64,000 nt of DNA from an uncultured Oscillospiraceae bacterium (GCA_949285935.1 CASEAH010000011.1:1-64000); one strand, 5' to 3'; counted from the first letter of the stretch, positions 1 to 8,686 are shown. The notes: generated by a model from the letters alone, not told the origin. Numbers and translations: made by a program.

Positions 1-299
1 GGGGAGCGGTTTGCGACAGCTCCGGCAGGGCACTGCCTTCCCACTTTGGGGGCCCGCGACGCTTTGTCCGAAAAATCCACCCACCTTCATGGGATGCAGG
101 CTTCTCTCAACGGCTCCCGTCAGCTTGTGGGAACCGGCGACTCGGCAGGAGCAGCCCGCGCCAGCCTACGGCAAGGCACGGCCTTCTCTGTGCAGCAAGC
201 CTCGCCTTGCCCCTACAGCCCCGCACCTTTGTCCGGTGAGCCCGGGATTTCCCGTCAGAGAAGGGGGATACAGCAGTCCTCTTGCCGCGCCTTCTGTTT
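1..299. other. Gene-free edge region with internal repetition
   Basis: No convincing gene is seen downstream of pcrA up to the window edge. Two loosely similar segments start near 23 and 168, each beginning CGGCARGGCACNGCCTTC and running to a TTTGTCCG about 40-60 bases later, so a roughly 146 bp unit seems to be present twice. Short GC-rich inverted repeats (GGCAAGGC with GCCTTGCC) suggest structured RNA or a decayed repeat. The short open frames here look incidental. Confidence 0.4.
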
Positions 300-2672
300 T
301 TACAGCTTGTTCAGCTTGGCAAAGGTGGCCATGATCCGTTTGGTGCCCACCTTGTCAAAGGCTATCTCCACCAGGTGATCGCCCCCCATAGGGGTCACGG
401 ACAGAACCATTCCTTCTCCAAACACCCGGTGGGATACCCGGTCTCCTGCCCGGAGGTTAAAGGCCTCCCCTGTGGGCTTGGAGGGCAGGGGCCGGGGCGG
501 CGCCACGGTCTTGGCAGCCGGGGCAGTGCCATGTCCTCCGGAGAGGCCGGCACGGCCTGTCTGCTGCCAGGAACGCAAAGCGTCGTCCTGCTGGTCGGTG
601 AGCTGCTGAGGAATCTCTCCCTCGAACCGGGAACGGCGGTTGCGGGTGGTACGGCCAAAAAGCATCCTCTGGGCGGCACTGGTCAGATAAAGCTTCTTCT
701 TGGCCCGGGTAATTCCCACATAAGCCAGCCGGCGCTCTTCTTCAATCTCCTTGGGCTCATAAACCGCCTGCTGTCCGGGGAAGATCCCCTCCTCCATGCC
801 TGCGATAAAGACATAGGGGAATTCCAGGCCCTTGGCGGAGTGGAGGGTCATCATGACCACTGCGTCCTCGCCCTCCTCCAGGCCGTCCAGATCGGTGTAA
901 AGGGCAATCTCCTCCAGGAAACCGGAAAGGGAAGGCTCCTCTGTTTCTTCTATGTATTTAATGACCGTGGTGCGCAGCTCCTCCACGTTCTCCAGCCGCC
1001 CCTGGCTTTCAAAATCCTTTTTTGCCGCCAGGGCAGCAGTGTAGCCGCTGCGGTCCAGCACCATATCCAGCAATTCTCCCAGAGGGACTTCTTCCGCGGC
1101 GTCCATCAGGTCCTGCATCATCCGGGCAAAATCCAGCAAGGCTCCCGATTTTTTGGACAGGGGGGCATACTGGTCCGCTTCTGCAATGACGTCAAATACC
1201 GTAATCCCCAGAGTATCGGCGATTTCCGCCGCCGCCGTCATGGTAGCGTCTCCGATGCCCCGCTTGGGTTCGTTGATGATCCTCCGCAGCCGCAGGGTAT
1301 CGGCAGGGTTGTCCACCACGCTCAGATAAGCCAGCACGTCCTTGACTTCCTTGCGGTCAAAGAACTTGAGGCCGCCCACGATACGGTAAGGGATCTCCTG
1401 GCGGATAAAGGACTGCTCCAGCGTTCCCGATTGGGCATTCATCCGATAGAGAACAGCATGATCCCCATATTTGGCTCCCTCCGCCACATTGTCCCGGATC
1501 TGCCGGGCAATATAGGCGGCTTCTCCCCGCTCGTCGGCGGCGTTGTATACCTGAATATTTTCTCCCGCTCCGTTGCTGGTCCAGAGGGTCTTGCCCTTGC
1601 GCTGGAGGTTATGGGAGATCACTGCGTTGGCAGCGTCCAGGATCTTGGAGGTGCAGCGGTAATTCTGCTCAAGCCGGATCACCTTTGCACCGGGGAACTG
1701 GCTTTCAAAGCTGAGGATATTTTCAATGGTGGCGCCCCGGAACTTATATATGCTCTGATCGTCATCTCCCACTACGCAGATGTTCCGATGCGCGGCGGCC
1801 AAAAGACTTACCAGCAGGTATTGCGCGTGGTTGGTGTCCTGATACTCGTCCACCATAATATATTTCCAGCGTTTCTGGTACTTTTCCAGCACCTGAGGGT
1901 ACTCCTGAAACAGGCGTACCGTCAGAACGATGAGATCGTCAAAATCCACGGCGTTGGCTGCCTGCAGCTTTTGCTGATACCGGTCATAAACCTTGCCCGC
2001 CGTCTGGTAGGCGTAGTTGTCCCCGCCCTGGGCGGCCACTTCCCGGGGGGAGAGCATCCGATCCTTGGCCTGGGAGATGATTCCCAGGAAGCTTTTAGGA
2101 GGAAAGTTTTTATCGCTCAGGTTCAGCTCCGCCATACAGTCCTTGATGACCCGTACGCTGTCATCGGTATCATAAATGGTAAAGCTGCTTTTGTATCCCA
2201 GAGCGGTAATCTCACTGCGGAGGATCCGCACACAGATGGAGTGGAAGGTAGCGGCAGCTACTTCCTGTCCATCGGGGCCCAGGGTATCCGCCAGCCGCTG
2301 GCGCAGTTCCCCTGCCGCCTTGTTGGTAAAGGTGATGGCCAGAACGTTCCAGGGTTTGGGCTTGTCCACCGCCATCAGGCGGGCAGCCTCCTCCAGGCAG
2401 GAGCCGTCTGCGGCGCAGCGGCGCAGCAGCTCCACATCCCCGGCGGTCAGAGCGGGAACGGTATCGCTGTCCGAGGCCCTGCCAAAACGGAGCAGATTGG
2501 CCACCCGGTTAATCAGAACGGTAGTCTTGCCGCTTCCCGCTCCCGCCAGAATCAGTACCGGGCCTGCGGTGGTGTACACCGCCTCCCGCTGCTTATCATT
2601 GAGGCGGCCGAAGGACCGCTCCAAAATCTGATTTTTAAGGGCCCGGTATTCCGGACCGGAAAGATTGGTCAT
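300..2672 (-). CDS. pcrA: ATP-dependent 3'-5' DNA helicase PcrA/UvrD
   Basis: Superfamily 1A helicase of 790 residues that unwinds DNA in nucleotide excision repair, plasmid replication and clearance of RecA filaments. Seen: Walker A AGAGSGKTT near residue 45, motif II DEYQDT, motif III GDDDQSIYKFRG, motif V TLHSAKGLEFPYVF, motif VI VGITRAKKKLYL, and a C-terminal Tudor-like GDRVSHRVFGEGMV segment typical of PcrA. The frame stays open another 201 codons upstream, but homology starts at MTNLSGPEY and AAGGAG lies just before that ATG, so the start at 2672 is chosen. An insertion of about 45 residues follows Walker A (before VLAITFTNKAA), longer than usual. It is transcribed alone from an unusually long leader. 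Confidence 0.95.
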   Translation of the reverse strand: MTNLSGPEYRALKNQILERSFGRLNDKQREAVYTTAGPVLILAGAGSGKTTVLINRVANLLRFGRASDSDTVPALTAGDVELLRRCAADGSCLEEAARLMAVDKPKPWNVLAITFTNKAAGELRQRLADTLGPDGQEVAAATFHSICVRILRSEITALGYKSSFTIYDTDDSVRVIKDCMAELNLSDKNFPPKSFLGIISQAKDRMLSPREVAAQGGDNYAYQTAGKVYDRYQQKLQAANAVDFDDLIVLTVRLFQEYPQVLEKYQKRWKYIMVDEYQDTNHAQYLLVSLLAAAHRNICVVGDDDQSIYKFRGATIENILSFESQFPGAKVIRLEQNYRCTSKILDAANAVISHNLQRKGKTLWTSNGAGENIQVYNAADERGEAAYIARQIRDNVAEGAKYGDHAVLYRMNAQSGTLEQSFIRQEIPYRIVGGLKFFDRKEVKDVLAYLSVVDNPADTLRLRRIINEPKRGIGDATMTAAAEIADTLGITVFDVIAEADQYAPLSKKSGALLDFARMMQDLMDAAEEVPLGELLDMVLDRSGYTAALAAKKDFESQGRLENVEELRTTVIKYIEETEEPSLSGFLEEIALYTDLDGLEEGEDAVVMMTLHSAKGLEFPYVFIAGMEEGIFPGQQAVYEPKEIEEERRLAYVGITRAKKKLYLTSAAQRMLFGRTTRNRRSRFEGEIPQQLTDQQDDALRSWQQTGRAGLSGGHGTAPAAKTVAPPRPLPSKPTGEAFNLRAGDRVSHRVFGEGMVLSVTPMGGDHLVEIAFDKVGTKRIMATFAKLNKL

Positions 2673-3061
2673 ATTGTTCTCCTTGCTGTGCTCTTGTTTG
2701 CGTATATCCTGCAATCTCCGGAACCATCCCCCATGGTTGAAGAGATACGCTGACAAAATCAGCAGCTGAACCGGAGAAAAGCAGCCCTCTGACAGGGAAA
2801 TTTTCCCCTTAAAGGACGGCGGGGAAATTGAGAACGGAAATCTCTCTTCTGAACTTCCCCGCATGTGGCAGCAGGCAAATTTTAAGCCGGCTCCATTCTT
2901 TTCACCGGATGACGTGCCCCACAGTATGGGGCCGGGCAAACCCCAAAACCACAACATTCCCTGCCGGTTGGGCAAATAATCGCTGCAAAGCGGGACAGGC
3001 AACCGTTCAAAACGCTTGCCCGGACTGCTTTTGAACGGCACAGGATATCTTGATAAGTATA
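2673..3061 (-). promoter_or_regulatory. Long structured leader and promoter of pcrA
   Basis: An extended -10 element (TGCTATACT; -10 at 3056-3061 on the minus strand) lies about 390 bases before the pcrA start. The transcript would begin with a strong hairpin: CCGTTCAAAA pairs exactly with TTTTGAACGG (about 3004-3039). Further pairing is visible (CCCCA with TGGGG near 2916-2931). No family of riboswitch is recognised. The leader could be an independent small RNA read into pcrA or a cis-acting control region; the promoter is inferred from sequence alone. Confidence 0.4.
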
Positions 3062-3372
3062 GCACAGCCGAAAGCATTAGAAAAGGGGGGGCTTCCCTCT
3101 CTCCCCCGGCGAAAAAAGCACCAAACTTCCGCCGCATAAAAACGCAGCCGCCTGGATAAAAAACTTCCGAAACAGTAGGAAACCGGCGCCGTATTGAGCC
3201 AAATGGCTGAAAAAGCACCGGTTTATCGATACCATTTTCAAGAAAGCTGCCCTGACCATCATTCCCCGCAAACACATAAAGTCCCGCCCGGAGGCACTGT
3301 TTCTGGGAAACCGCGAAATTCCGCCCATTGGTTTGGCCGTTTCCACTTAACGATCATTGCGCCAAAGACCTT
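3062..3372. other. Intergenic, no gene seen
   Basis: Between the pcrA promoter and the coat-protein pair no frame with a ribosome site or recognisable homology is present on either strand. The open frames that cross it have no family resemblance. Confidence 0.4.
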
Positions 3373-3639
3373 TTATTTCTCCCGGGAAAACTCCTCTCGG
3401 AGATCCTGGATTTCCTGCTTGTCCGCCGGTTGCCATGTCTGCCAGTTCCGGTTGCGCAGCTCGGTCATCAGATCCACGCACAGCTGCCGCTCCTCCCCCA
3501 AAAGCACCAGAAGCACCGCACTCAGGTCGCTGCCGCACTGGCACGCCCACCGGGCATACAGCACAGCGGTCTCCTGTTGCGCAGCCAACAGGTCTTCCAA
3601 AATCTCGCGGTCGCCAAAATCTCCCTCCCGTACAGCCAC
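3373..3639 (-). CDS. CotF-like small spore coat protein (second gene)
   Basis: An 88-residue, mostly helical protein (ILEDLLAAQQETAVLYARWACQC, then ELRNRNWQTWQ). The pattern of a short helical bundle following a CotF-like gene resembles the small ferritin-like coat proteins of Clostridia that come in pairs. The start is a GTG at 3639, set by AAAGGAGG seven bases upstream; longer frames would need initiation inside the upstream gene. The gap to the upstream gene is 13 bases, so the two are cotranscribed and probably translationally linked. Assignment to the coat is by similarity of style and context, not by a diagnostic motif. Confidence 0.55.
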   Translation of the reverse strand: MAVREGDFGDREILEDLLAAQQETAVLYARWACQCGSDLSAVLLVLLGEERQLCVDLMTELRNRNWQTWQPADKQEIQDLREEFSREK

Positions 3640-3652
3640 GGTCACCCCTCCT

Positions 3653-3838
3653 TTATGGAAGCTGGGACAGCAGCGTGTCCCAATGATTCTGGTGTTTGGC
3701 CGCTCCCTGCTCACATTTGGTCCGAAGCTGCGGGTCGTGGCACATACGGGAATACAGCTTATATTTTTTTACCAGCAGCTGTTCCCGGGCAAGTGCCTGG
3801 GCAATGGCTTCCAGTTCCCGGCGGGTAAGCTCTCCCAT
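3653..3838 (-). CDS. CotF-like small spore coat protein (first gene)
   Basis: A 61-residue helical protein. The pattern EQLLVKKYKLYSRMC, then CEQGAAKHQNHWDTLL matches the short CotF/ferritin-like coat proteins widespread in spore-forming Clostridia (an EQ..VKKY helix followed by KHQ.H). ATG start at 3838 with GAGGAG nine bases upstream. It leads a two-gene minus-strand operon and is preceded by a possible sigma-K promoter, which fits expression in the mother cell late in sporulation. The function inside the coat is not known. Confidence 0.65.
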   Translation of the reverse strand: MGELTRRELEAIAQALAREQLLVKKYKLYSRMCHDPQLRTKCEQGAAKHQNHWDTLLSQLP

Positions 3839-3887
3839 GGTTTTATCTCCTCTCAGGATAATCTGACCATAGTTTTACCCATTGTCT

Positions 3888-3915
3888 AAAAAATATGCCT
3901 GCAGCAGACCTCGGT
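3888..3915 (-). promoter_or_regulatory. Possible sigma-K promoter for the coat-protein pair
   Basis: On the minus strand ACC is followed after 15 bases by CATATTTTT, close to the sigma-K pattern (AC, N15-17, CATANNNTA), about 50 bases before the first coat gene. One position of the -10 pattern deviates. Inference from sequence only. Confidence 0.35.
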
Positions 3916-4268
3916 ACCGGTTCTTTCCTCTGCCGGAACATGTGACTTTATTTTCCCCAGACAGCATACTGCCGGAGACTTTTTCAAACTATTTGCGGAT
4001 AAAACAGATTTCAACCATCCTGATTATTTCCCAGGCAGATAAAAATCCATACCCCAGGGTAAAAATCATTTTGTCCCAATCCTTTATCAGCCTGATCGTA
4101 TAAACGCCCCGGAAAGGCGGACGAAGCATGGAAAACCTCAGCCGGTTTTTGACTCTGCACTGTGCGGAAGCTGTCGGAAAACAGCTGCGGCTTTGGTCGG
4201 AAGCCACGCTTTTTAGAGGAGAGACGGAAGCGATCCCATTGGGAAAGAAAAATGCCTTAAAATATTCA
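3916..4268. other. Intergenic, no gene seen
   Basis: A less GC-rich stretch between the coat-gene promoter and the ABC gene terminator. The short open frames lack ribosome sites and recognisable features. Confidence 0.4.
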
Positions 4269-4290
4269 GAGACGGGATTTCTCCCGTCTC
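4269..4290 (-). terminator. Rho-independent terminator after the ABC ATPase gene
   Basis: On the minus strand GAGACGGG pairs with CCCGTCTC around a six-base loop, followed by TGAATATTTT. It lies 27 bases past the stop of the ABC gene and would end the prmA-rsmE-M15-ABC transcript. Confidence 0.6.
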
Positions 4291-4316
4291 CTGTAAAATC
4301 CCGGTGCTTCCGGCCG

Positions 4317-5372
4317 TTATTCCTCTGGGAACACCAGATAATCCTGAATTTTCACTTGCAGCGTGCAGCCCGGCTCCCCTGCTTCCCGGCCTTCTCCGGG
4401 AAGCATCAGCCGCAGCATCTGCCCGGTCCGTTCCGGACCTTCTCCCAGTTCTACCCGACAGTCGGTAACATCCCCCAGGTAGCTGCGGGAGCGCAGCACT
4501 CCTTCCAGGCCGCCTTCCCTTGTGAGAGAGACATTTTCAGGACGCACCGCGATTTTTACCCTGCCGGACAGTTTCCCTGTATAGGGCAATTCCCCGGCGA
4601 TCCCCTCCAGCAGGATCCGGTTTCCTTCCGCTTGTCCCCGAAGGAAATCCACTTTTCCCACAAAATCAGCCACAAAGGGATTCACCGGTACCTGATAAAT
4701 TTCCGCAGGGGTCCCCACCTGTTGGATTCTGCCGCCCCGCATGACTACAATGCGGTCCGACATAGCCATGGCCTCAATCTGGTCATGGGTCACGTATACC
4801 ACGGTAATGCCCAGCGCCTTCTGGATCTCTTTGATCTCATAGCGCATGCTTTCCCGCAGCTTGGCGTCCAGGTTGGAAAGGGGCTCATCCAGCAGCAAAA
4901 GCCGCGGCTCCGCCACCAGGGCCCGCCCCAGCGCCACCCGCTGCTGCTGCCCGCCTGAAAGCTGTGAGGGGATGCGCTGTGCATAAGGGGTCAGGTGGAC
5001 TACCTCCAGGATGCGGCTCACCCGCTTGCGGATTTCCTCCTTGGGAAGCTTCTGGATCTTCAGAGGGTAGGCCACATTGTCAAAAACCGTCATATGGGGC
5101 CAGACCGCATAGGACTGGAAGACCATCCCGATCCCCCGCTTTTCCGGCGGCACAAAAACATTTGCCGAACTGACCACTTTGCCGTCGATCCGCACCTCGC
5201 CCGCGGTAGGCTTTTCAAAGCCGGCAATGATCCGGAGCATGGTGGTCTTGCCGCAGCCCGAAGGCCCCAGCAGTGTCACGAACTCCCTGTCCGCAAAAGT
5301 CTCTGTGAAGTTTTCCAGCACCGTCACCTCGCCAAAGGCTTTGGCAACACCGGATATGGACACTTCCGACAT
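4317..5372 (-). CDS. ABC transporter ATP-binding protein, FbpC/PotA-like
   Basis: A 351-residue importer ATPase of the iron(III)/polyamine/sulfate type (CUT1-like with a C-terminal TOBE domain). Seen: Walker A GPSGCGKTT near residue 37, Q-loop VFQSYAVWPHMTVFDNV, signature [15 protein letters not shown], Walker B RLLLLDEPLSNLD, switch His VTHDQIEA, then a regulatory domain from about residue 240. ATG at 5372 with AGAGAGGA upstream. It is the last gene of the operon, 34 bases after the M15 peptidase. No permease or binding protein is near, so it must serve a transporter encoded elsewhere or act as a shared ATPase; the substrate cannot be told. Confidence 0.85.
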   Translation of the reverse strand: MSEVSISGVAKAFGEVTVLENFTETFADREFVTLLGPSGCGKTTMLRIIAGFEKPTAGEVRIDGKVVSSANVFVPPEKRGIGMVFQSYAVWPHMTVFDNVAYPLKIQKLPKEEIRKRVSRILEVVHLTPYAQRIPSQLSGGQQQRVALGRALVAEPRLLLLDEPLSNLDAKLRESMRYEIKEIQKALGITVVYVTHDQIEAMAMSDRIVVMRGGRIQQVGTPAEIYQVPVNPFVADFVGKVDFLRGQAEGNRILLEGIAGELPYTGKLSGRVKIAVRPENVSLTREGGLEGVLRSRSYLGDVTDCRVELGEGPERTGQMLRLMLPGEGREAGEPGCTLQVKIQDYLVFPEE

Positions 5373-5406
5373 GGATATTTCCTCTCTTTGCTGTCAAAAT
5401 AGGGCT

Positions 5407-6162
5407 TCAGGCCTTGCCCAGATATTCTTCCAGACACAGGCCCTGGCTCATGATCTCCTCGGCGGCTTCCTCTCCCACATAACGGAAGTGCCAGGGCTCA
5501 TAATGAATCCCGGTAATGTCTTCCTTATCTTTGGGGAAACGCAGGATAAAGCCGAACCGGGTACAATTTTCCCGCAGCCATATGGCCTCCGGCTCGTTCT
5601 CAAACTCCCCTACCAGATCGCTGTATTTGGTGTAATAATCCGCCGAGACAATATCCATTGCCAGGCCGGTATGGTGTTCGCTGGTTCCCGGAGGGGCCAC
5701 CCATTTGGCTGCTTCCGTTTCCGCCTCTTCCTGGGGGTAACCGGCATTCAGATATTCCTGCACCTTGTTGGCATACAGGATGCTGCTCCGCTCCATGGTG
5801 CGGTATCCGGAAATAATGGTAAGATTGATCCCCTCTTCCTGAGCCGCCGCCAGCAGGCTGTTGACGGCATCGGCAATACGGCTGTCAAACTGGTAGCCGC
5901 CGATCTCCGTCAGTTGGATATCCAGTTCCGCCTCCAGGGGATGGGATGGATTGACCAGACGCAGCCGCCAGTCCTCCTCCACAGGCTCCGGGGCGCTTTC
6001 CTCCTCACTCTGGCTGCTTTCCGGCACCGATTCTTCCGCAGCAGAGGAAGAAACCGGCTCCTCCCGGGAAAGGATCTCTTCCGAGTCGTTCTCTTTACCG
6101 CATCCCGCGGCCAGCATCATGACCGCCAGCAGAGCGGCGGTCAGCTTGATCCAGTGTTTCAA
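5407..6162 (-). CDS. D-alanyl-D-alanine carboxypeptidase, M15B (VanY-like) lipoprotein
   Basis: Zinc peptidase that trims the terminal D-Ala of peptidoglycan stem peptides. The 251-residue product has a lipoprotein signal (KHWIKL, hydrophobic core, LAAGC lipobox), an acidic Ser/Glu-rich linker, and the M15B zinc motifs SEHHTGLAMDIVSAD and HYEPWHFRYVG near the C-terminus. The TTG at 6162 overlaps the rsmE stop as TTGA and has GGGAGG nine bases upstream, so it is taken as the start. Membrane-anchored, acting outside the cell. Translational coupling to rsmE is implied by the overlap. Without vanA/B-type genes nearby a resistance role is unlikely; wall remodelling is the simpler reading. Confidence 0.85.
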   Translation of the reverse strand: MKHWIKLTAALLAVMMLAAGCGKENDSEEILSREEPVSSSAAEESVPESSQSEEESAPEPVEEDWRLRLVNPSHPLEAELDIQLTEIGGYQFDSRIADAVNSLLAAAQEEGINLTIISGYRTMERSSILYANKVQEYLNAGYPQEEAETEAAKWVAPPGTSEHHTGLAMDIVSADYYTKYSDLVGEFENEPEAIWLRENCTRFGFILRFPKDKEDITGIHYEPWHFRYVGEEAAEEIMSQGLCLEEYLGKA

Positions 6163-6896
6163 AGCTGTGATTCCTCCCAATTCTCATAAGTATAGGCAAT
6201 GGCGGACAAGGCGTACAGGGGAGCCGTCTCGCACCGGAGGATCCGGGGACCCATGGAGCAGACCGCCAGTCCGGCGCTGCGGGCTTCCTCCGCTTCCTCC
6301 TGTGAAAAGCCTCCCTCCGGCCCGATCATCAGGGAAATGGTCTCCGGCCGCTTCCGCAGCAGGGGTCCCAGAGGCTGCCGGGCCTGCTCATAGAAAAACA
6401 GCGCCAGCGGATCCCGGGACATGGCCTCCAACGCCTGGTGCCAGGAAAGGAGGGGTTGTACCTGAGGGATCCGTCCCCGTCCTGATTGCTTGGCGGCCTC
6501 CAGGGCGATGCGCTGCAGCCGCTCCCGCTTTTTTTCCGCCGACCGTCCGTCGGGGCGGGAAACACAGCGGCTGGTAAGGACCGGAACGATCTCCCAGGCT
6601 CCCAGTTCCACCGCTTTCTGAACAATCAGGTCCAGCTTGTCCCCCTTGGGCATGGCCTGATACAGGGTGACCCGCACCGGCAGCTCACTGCCGCTGGGCT
6701 TCTGGGACAGGACCTCCAATTCCACCTCTTCCGGCGCTACCGTCTGGATACGGCAAAGATAATCCTGCCCCTGGCCGTCGCAAACGGTCAGTTCCTCTCC
6801 CGGCCTGCACCGGAGGGAAAGAGCGATGTGGCGGGCATCCTCACCAATGATTCGGGCGGTGCCGTCTGCCACCTGATGGGAAAAAAATCTTGGCAT
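6159..6896 (-). CDS. rsmE: 16S rRNA (uracil-1498-N3) methyltransferase RsmE
   Basis: SPOUT-class methyltransferase of 245 residues that modifies U1498 in the decoding region of 16S rRNA using SAM. Seen: N-terminal PUA-like part starting MPRFF, central QKAVELGAWEIVPV and RCVSRPDG, and the knot motifs IGPEGGFSQEEAEEA and MGPRILRCETAPLYAL that form the SAM pocket. ATG at 6896 with GAAGGGAG upstream. It follows prmA by 24 bases; the prmA-rsmE pair is a common gene order in Firmicutes, often next to the dnaK operon as here. Confidence 0.93.
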   Translation of the reverse strand: MPRFFSHQVADGTARIIGEDARHIALSLRCRPGEELTVCDGQGQDYLCRIQTVAPEEVELEVLSQKPSGSELPVRVTLYQAMPKGDKLDLIVQKAVELGAWEIVPVLTSRCVSRPDGRSAEKKRERLQRIALEAAKQSGRGRIPQVQPLLSWHQALEAMSRDPLALFFYEQARQPLGPLLRKRPETISLMIGPEGGFSQEEAEEARSAGLAVCSMGPRILRCETAPLYALSAIAYTYENWEESQL

Positions 6897-6920
6897 GACC
6901 GCTCCCTTCTCCCGCTGCGC

Positions 6921-7865
6921 TTAAAGAGGCAGCTGGGCGTCAATGGCGCACCAGCCTTCCTGCTCTTCCACCCGCAGGACCGCAAGGCCTGCTTTTTCCA
7001 GCGCAGCCAAAACCTCTGCCTTCCGGGGCAGAATGACTCCGGAGGCCACCACATGTCCTCCTTTTTTCAGCCGCTGGGGAAAAGCCGGCGCCAGAGCAAT
7101 AATAATATCTGCCACAATATTGGCTGCGATCACATCGTACCCGTTTCCTACCTTCTGGCTCAAAGCGGGGTCCCCCACCAGGTCCCCGGCCAAAGCAGTA
7201 AAAACCGGTTCCTGATATCCGTTCAGCGCCGCGTTCTCCCCGGCGGTGCGCACGGCTACAGGGTCAATATCCACTCCCACAGCCTGCTGCGCTCCCAGCA
7301 TCAGAGCGGCAATGGACAGGATGCCGCTTCCCGTCCCCATATCCAGCACTCTGTCGCCCGGCCGGACCACATCTTCCAGGATGCGGCAGCACAGGCGGGT
7401 GGTGTGATGAGTCCCGGTGCCAAAGGCCATACCCGGATCCAGCCGGATCACCAGTTCCTCCCGGTCGGGCGTATAGTCCTCCCAGGTGGGGCAGACCGTC
7501 AGCCGGCGGCCGATGCGGGTGGGGTGATAATAGTTTTTCCAGGCGGTGGCCCATTCTTCCTCCCGTACCGCGGAGGAAGCCACCGCATGGGGGATATCCG
7601 ACGCCTTCAGCTGTCCGGTGAGATAGTCCAGTGTTTCTGCCGGGTTGGCCTCAGGGGGCAGATAGATATGGATGATGCTGCTCTCCCGGCTTTGGGCCAG
7701 CAGCGTTTCGTCGATCAGGTCAATATGGGCGATTTCCGGCACCATCTCCAGCATATCGGAATAATCCTCGATCTGGATACCGCCGGGTGAAGCCATTTGA
7801 GCGATATCAGCCGCCGCGTCGGTGCAGCGGGTGGGGACGATGATTTGAAGATCGGTCCAGTCCAT
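6921..7865 (-). CDS. prmA: Ribosomal protein L11 methyltransferase PrmA
   Basis: SAM-dependent enzyme of 314 residues that methylates ribosomal protein L11. Seen: the conserved MAFGTGTHHTTRLC loop, Rossmann motif I VLDMGTGSGILSIAA near residue 180, VGVDIDPVAV (motif II), and VIAANIVADIIIALAP. ATG at 7865 preceded by AAAGGAGA. First gene of the operon prmA-rsmE-M15-ABC ATPase, driven by one half of a divergent promoter pair shared with the XRE/cupin regulator. Confidence 0.93.
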   Translation of the reverse strand: MDWTDLQIIVPTRCTDAAADIAQMASPGGIQIEDYSDMLEMVPEIAHIDLIDETLLAQSRESSIIHIYLPPEANPAETLDYLTGQLKASDIPHAVASSAVREEEWATAWKNYYHPTRIGRRLTVCPTWEDYTPDREELVIRLDPGMAFGTGTHHTTRLCCRILEDVVRPGDRVLDMGTGSGILSIAALMLGAQQAVGVDIDPVAVRTAGENAALNGYQEPVFTALAGDLVGDPALSQKVGNGYDVIAANIVADIIIALAPAFPQRLKKGGHVVASGVILPRKAEVLAALEKAGLAVLRVEEQEGWCAIDAQLPL

Positions 7866-7927
7866 GGCGATTCTCCTTTTCTGCGGGCCATACAGCCCGG
7901 AGGAATTGTATGATTTGATTCCTGAAC

Positions 7928-7960
7928 ATTATAGCACAGCCGCGCAAGATGTGCTATAAT
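7928..7960. promoter_or_regulatory. Mirror-image divergent promoters of prmA and the XRE/cupin gene
   Basis: A perfect 11-base inverted repeat, ATTATAGCACA (7928-7938) and TGTGCTATAAT (7950-7960), places an extended -10 (TGCTATAAT) facing each way. The minus-strand copy would serve prmA and the plus-strand copy the regulator gene. No good -35 is present for either, which suits extended -10 promoters. The symmetry could also be an operator for the XRE/cupin protein. Confidence 0.6.
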
Positions 7961-8018
7961 ATTTCGTATGGAAAGCCAAAGCCCCAGGTAAAATTTGAAG
8001 CTGAAAGGTGGAACCATT

Positions 8019-8654
8019 ATGAACGCCGTAAATTCTCAGGTACAGCAGATTGCCAGCCGGATCCGCGAATTGCGGGAGGTCCTGGAAATGAGCCAGGAGG
8101 AAGTGGCTCAGCAGCTGGGCGTCTGTATGGAAGATTATATCCGTTACGAGAAGGGGGAGGATGATATCCCCGTGGGTGTGCTGTATGGTTTTGCCGCCCT
8201 GTGCGAGGTGGACCCCACTCTCCTGCTCACAGGACTTCCGCCCAAAATGCGTTCCTATACCCTGGTCAAGGGAGGCAGCGGTGTGGAGGTGGAACGGTAT
8301 CCGGGTTACAGCTTCACTTCCCTGGCGGCCAACTATGTGGACCGGGAAATGGAGCCTATGATCGTCCGCCTGGCCCCCATCACCGGCAAACCCGAATTTT
8401 TCTGCCACAGCGGTCAGGAATTCAACTATGTACTGGAAGGAACCGTAAAGGTGCTTCTGGGAGACCATGAGCTGACCCTGGAAAAGGGTGACAGCCTCTA
8501 TTTTGACCCCCGCATCTCCCATGCCCAGGTGGCGGTGGGAGGCGACGCTGTTTTCCTTACCGTCATCAACGAACAGGCCACCGCATACGGCAACTCCACC
8601 CGGCCGGGCCGCCGCCAGAACAACGTGGAATACCGGTTCAAAAATGAAGAATGA
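8019..8654 (+). CDS. XRE-family transcriptional regulator with C-terminal cupin
   Basis: A 211-residue regulator: an N-terminal helix-turn-helix (ASRIRELREVLEMSQEEVAQQLGV, YIRYEKGEDDIPV) and a C-terminal cupin barrel (GQEFNYVLEGTVKVLLG, GDSLYFDPRISHA) that would bind a small ligand or metal. Proteins of this build include PuuR-like regulators of amine or amino-acid use. ATG at 8019 with AAAGGTGG before it; an upstream TTG adds eight residues without a ribosome site. Divergent from prmA, and the symmetrical promoter between them may be its target. The ligand is unknown. Confidence 0.85.
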   Translation: MNAVNSQVQQIASRIRELREVLEMSQEEVAQQLGVCMEDYIRYEKGEDDIPVGVLYGFAALCEVDPTLLLTGLPPKMRSYTLVKGGSGVEVERYPGYSFTSLAANYVDREMEPMIVRLAPITGKPEFFCHSGQEFNYVLEGTVKVLLGDHELTLEKGDSLYFDPRISHAQVAVGGDAVFLTVINEQATAYGNSTRPGRRQNNVEYRFKNEE

Positions 8655-8686
8655 TCTGCCAGGAGGCGCTGCAAAATGAAAGTCGG

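Noticed and set aside
3989..4207. 72-residue minus-strand protein upstream of the coat genes
   Set aside because: No ribosome site, no family resemblance, composition unlike neighbours.
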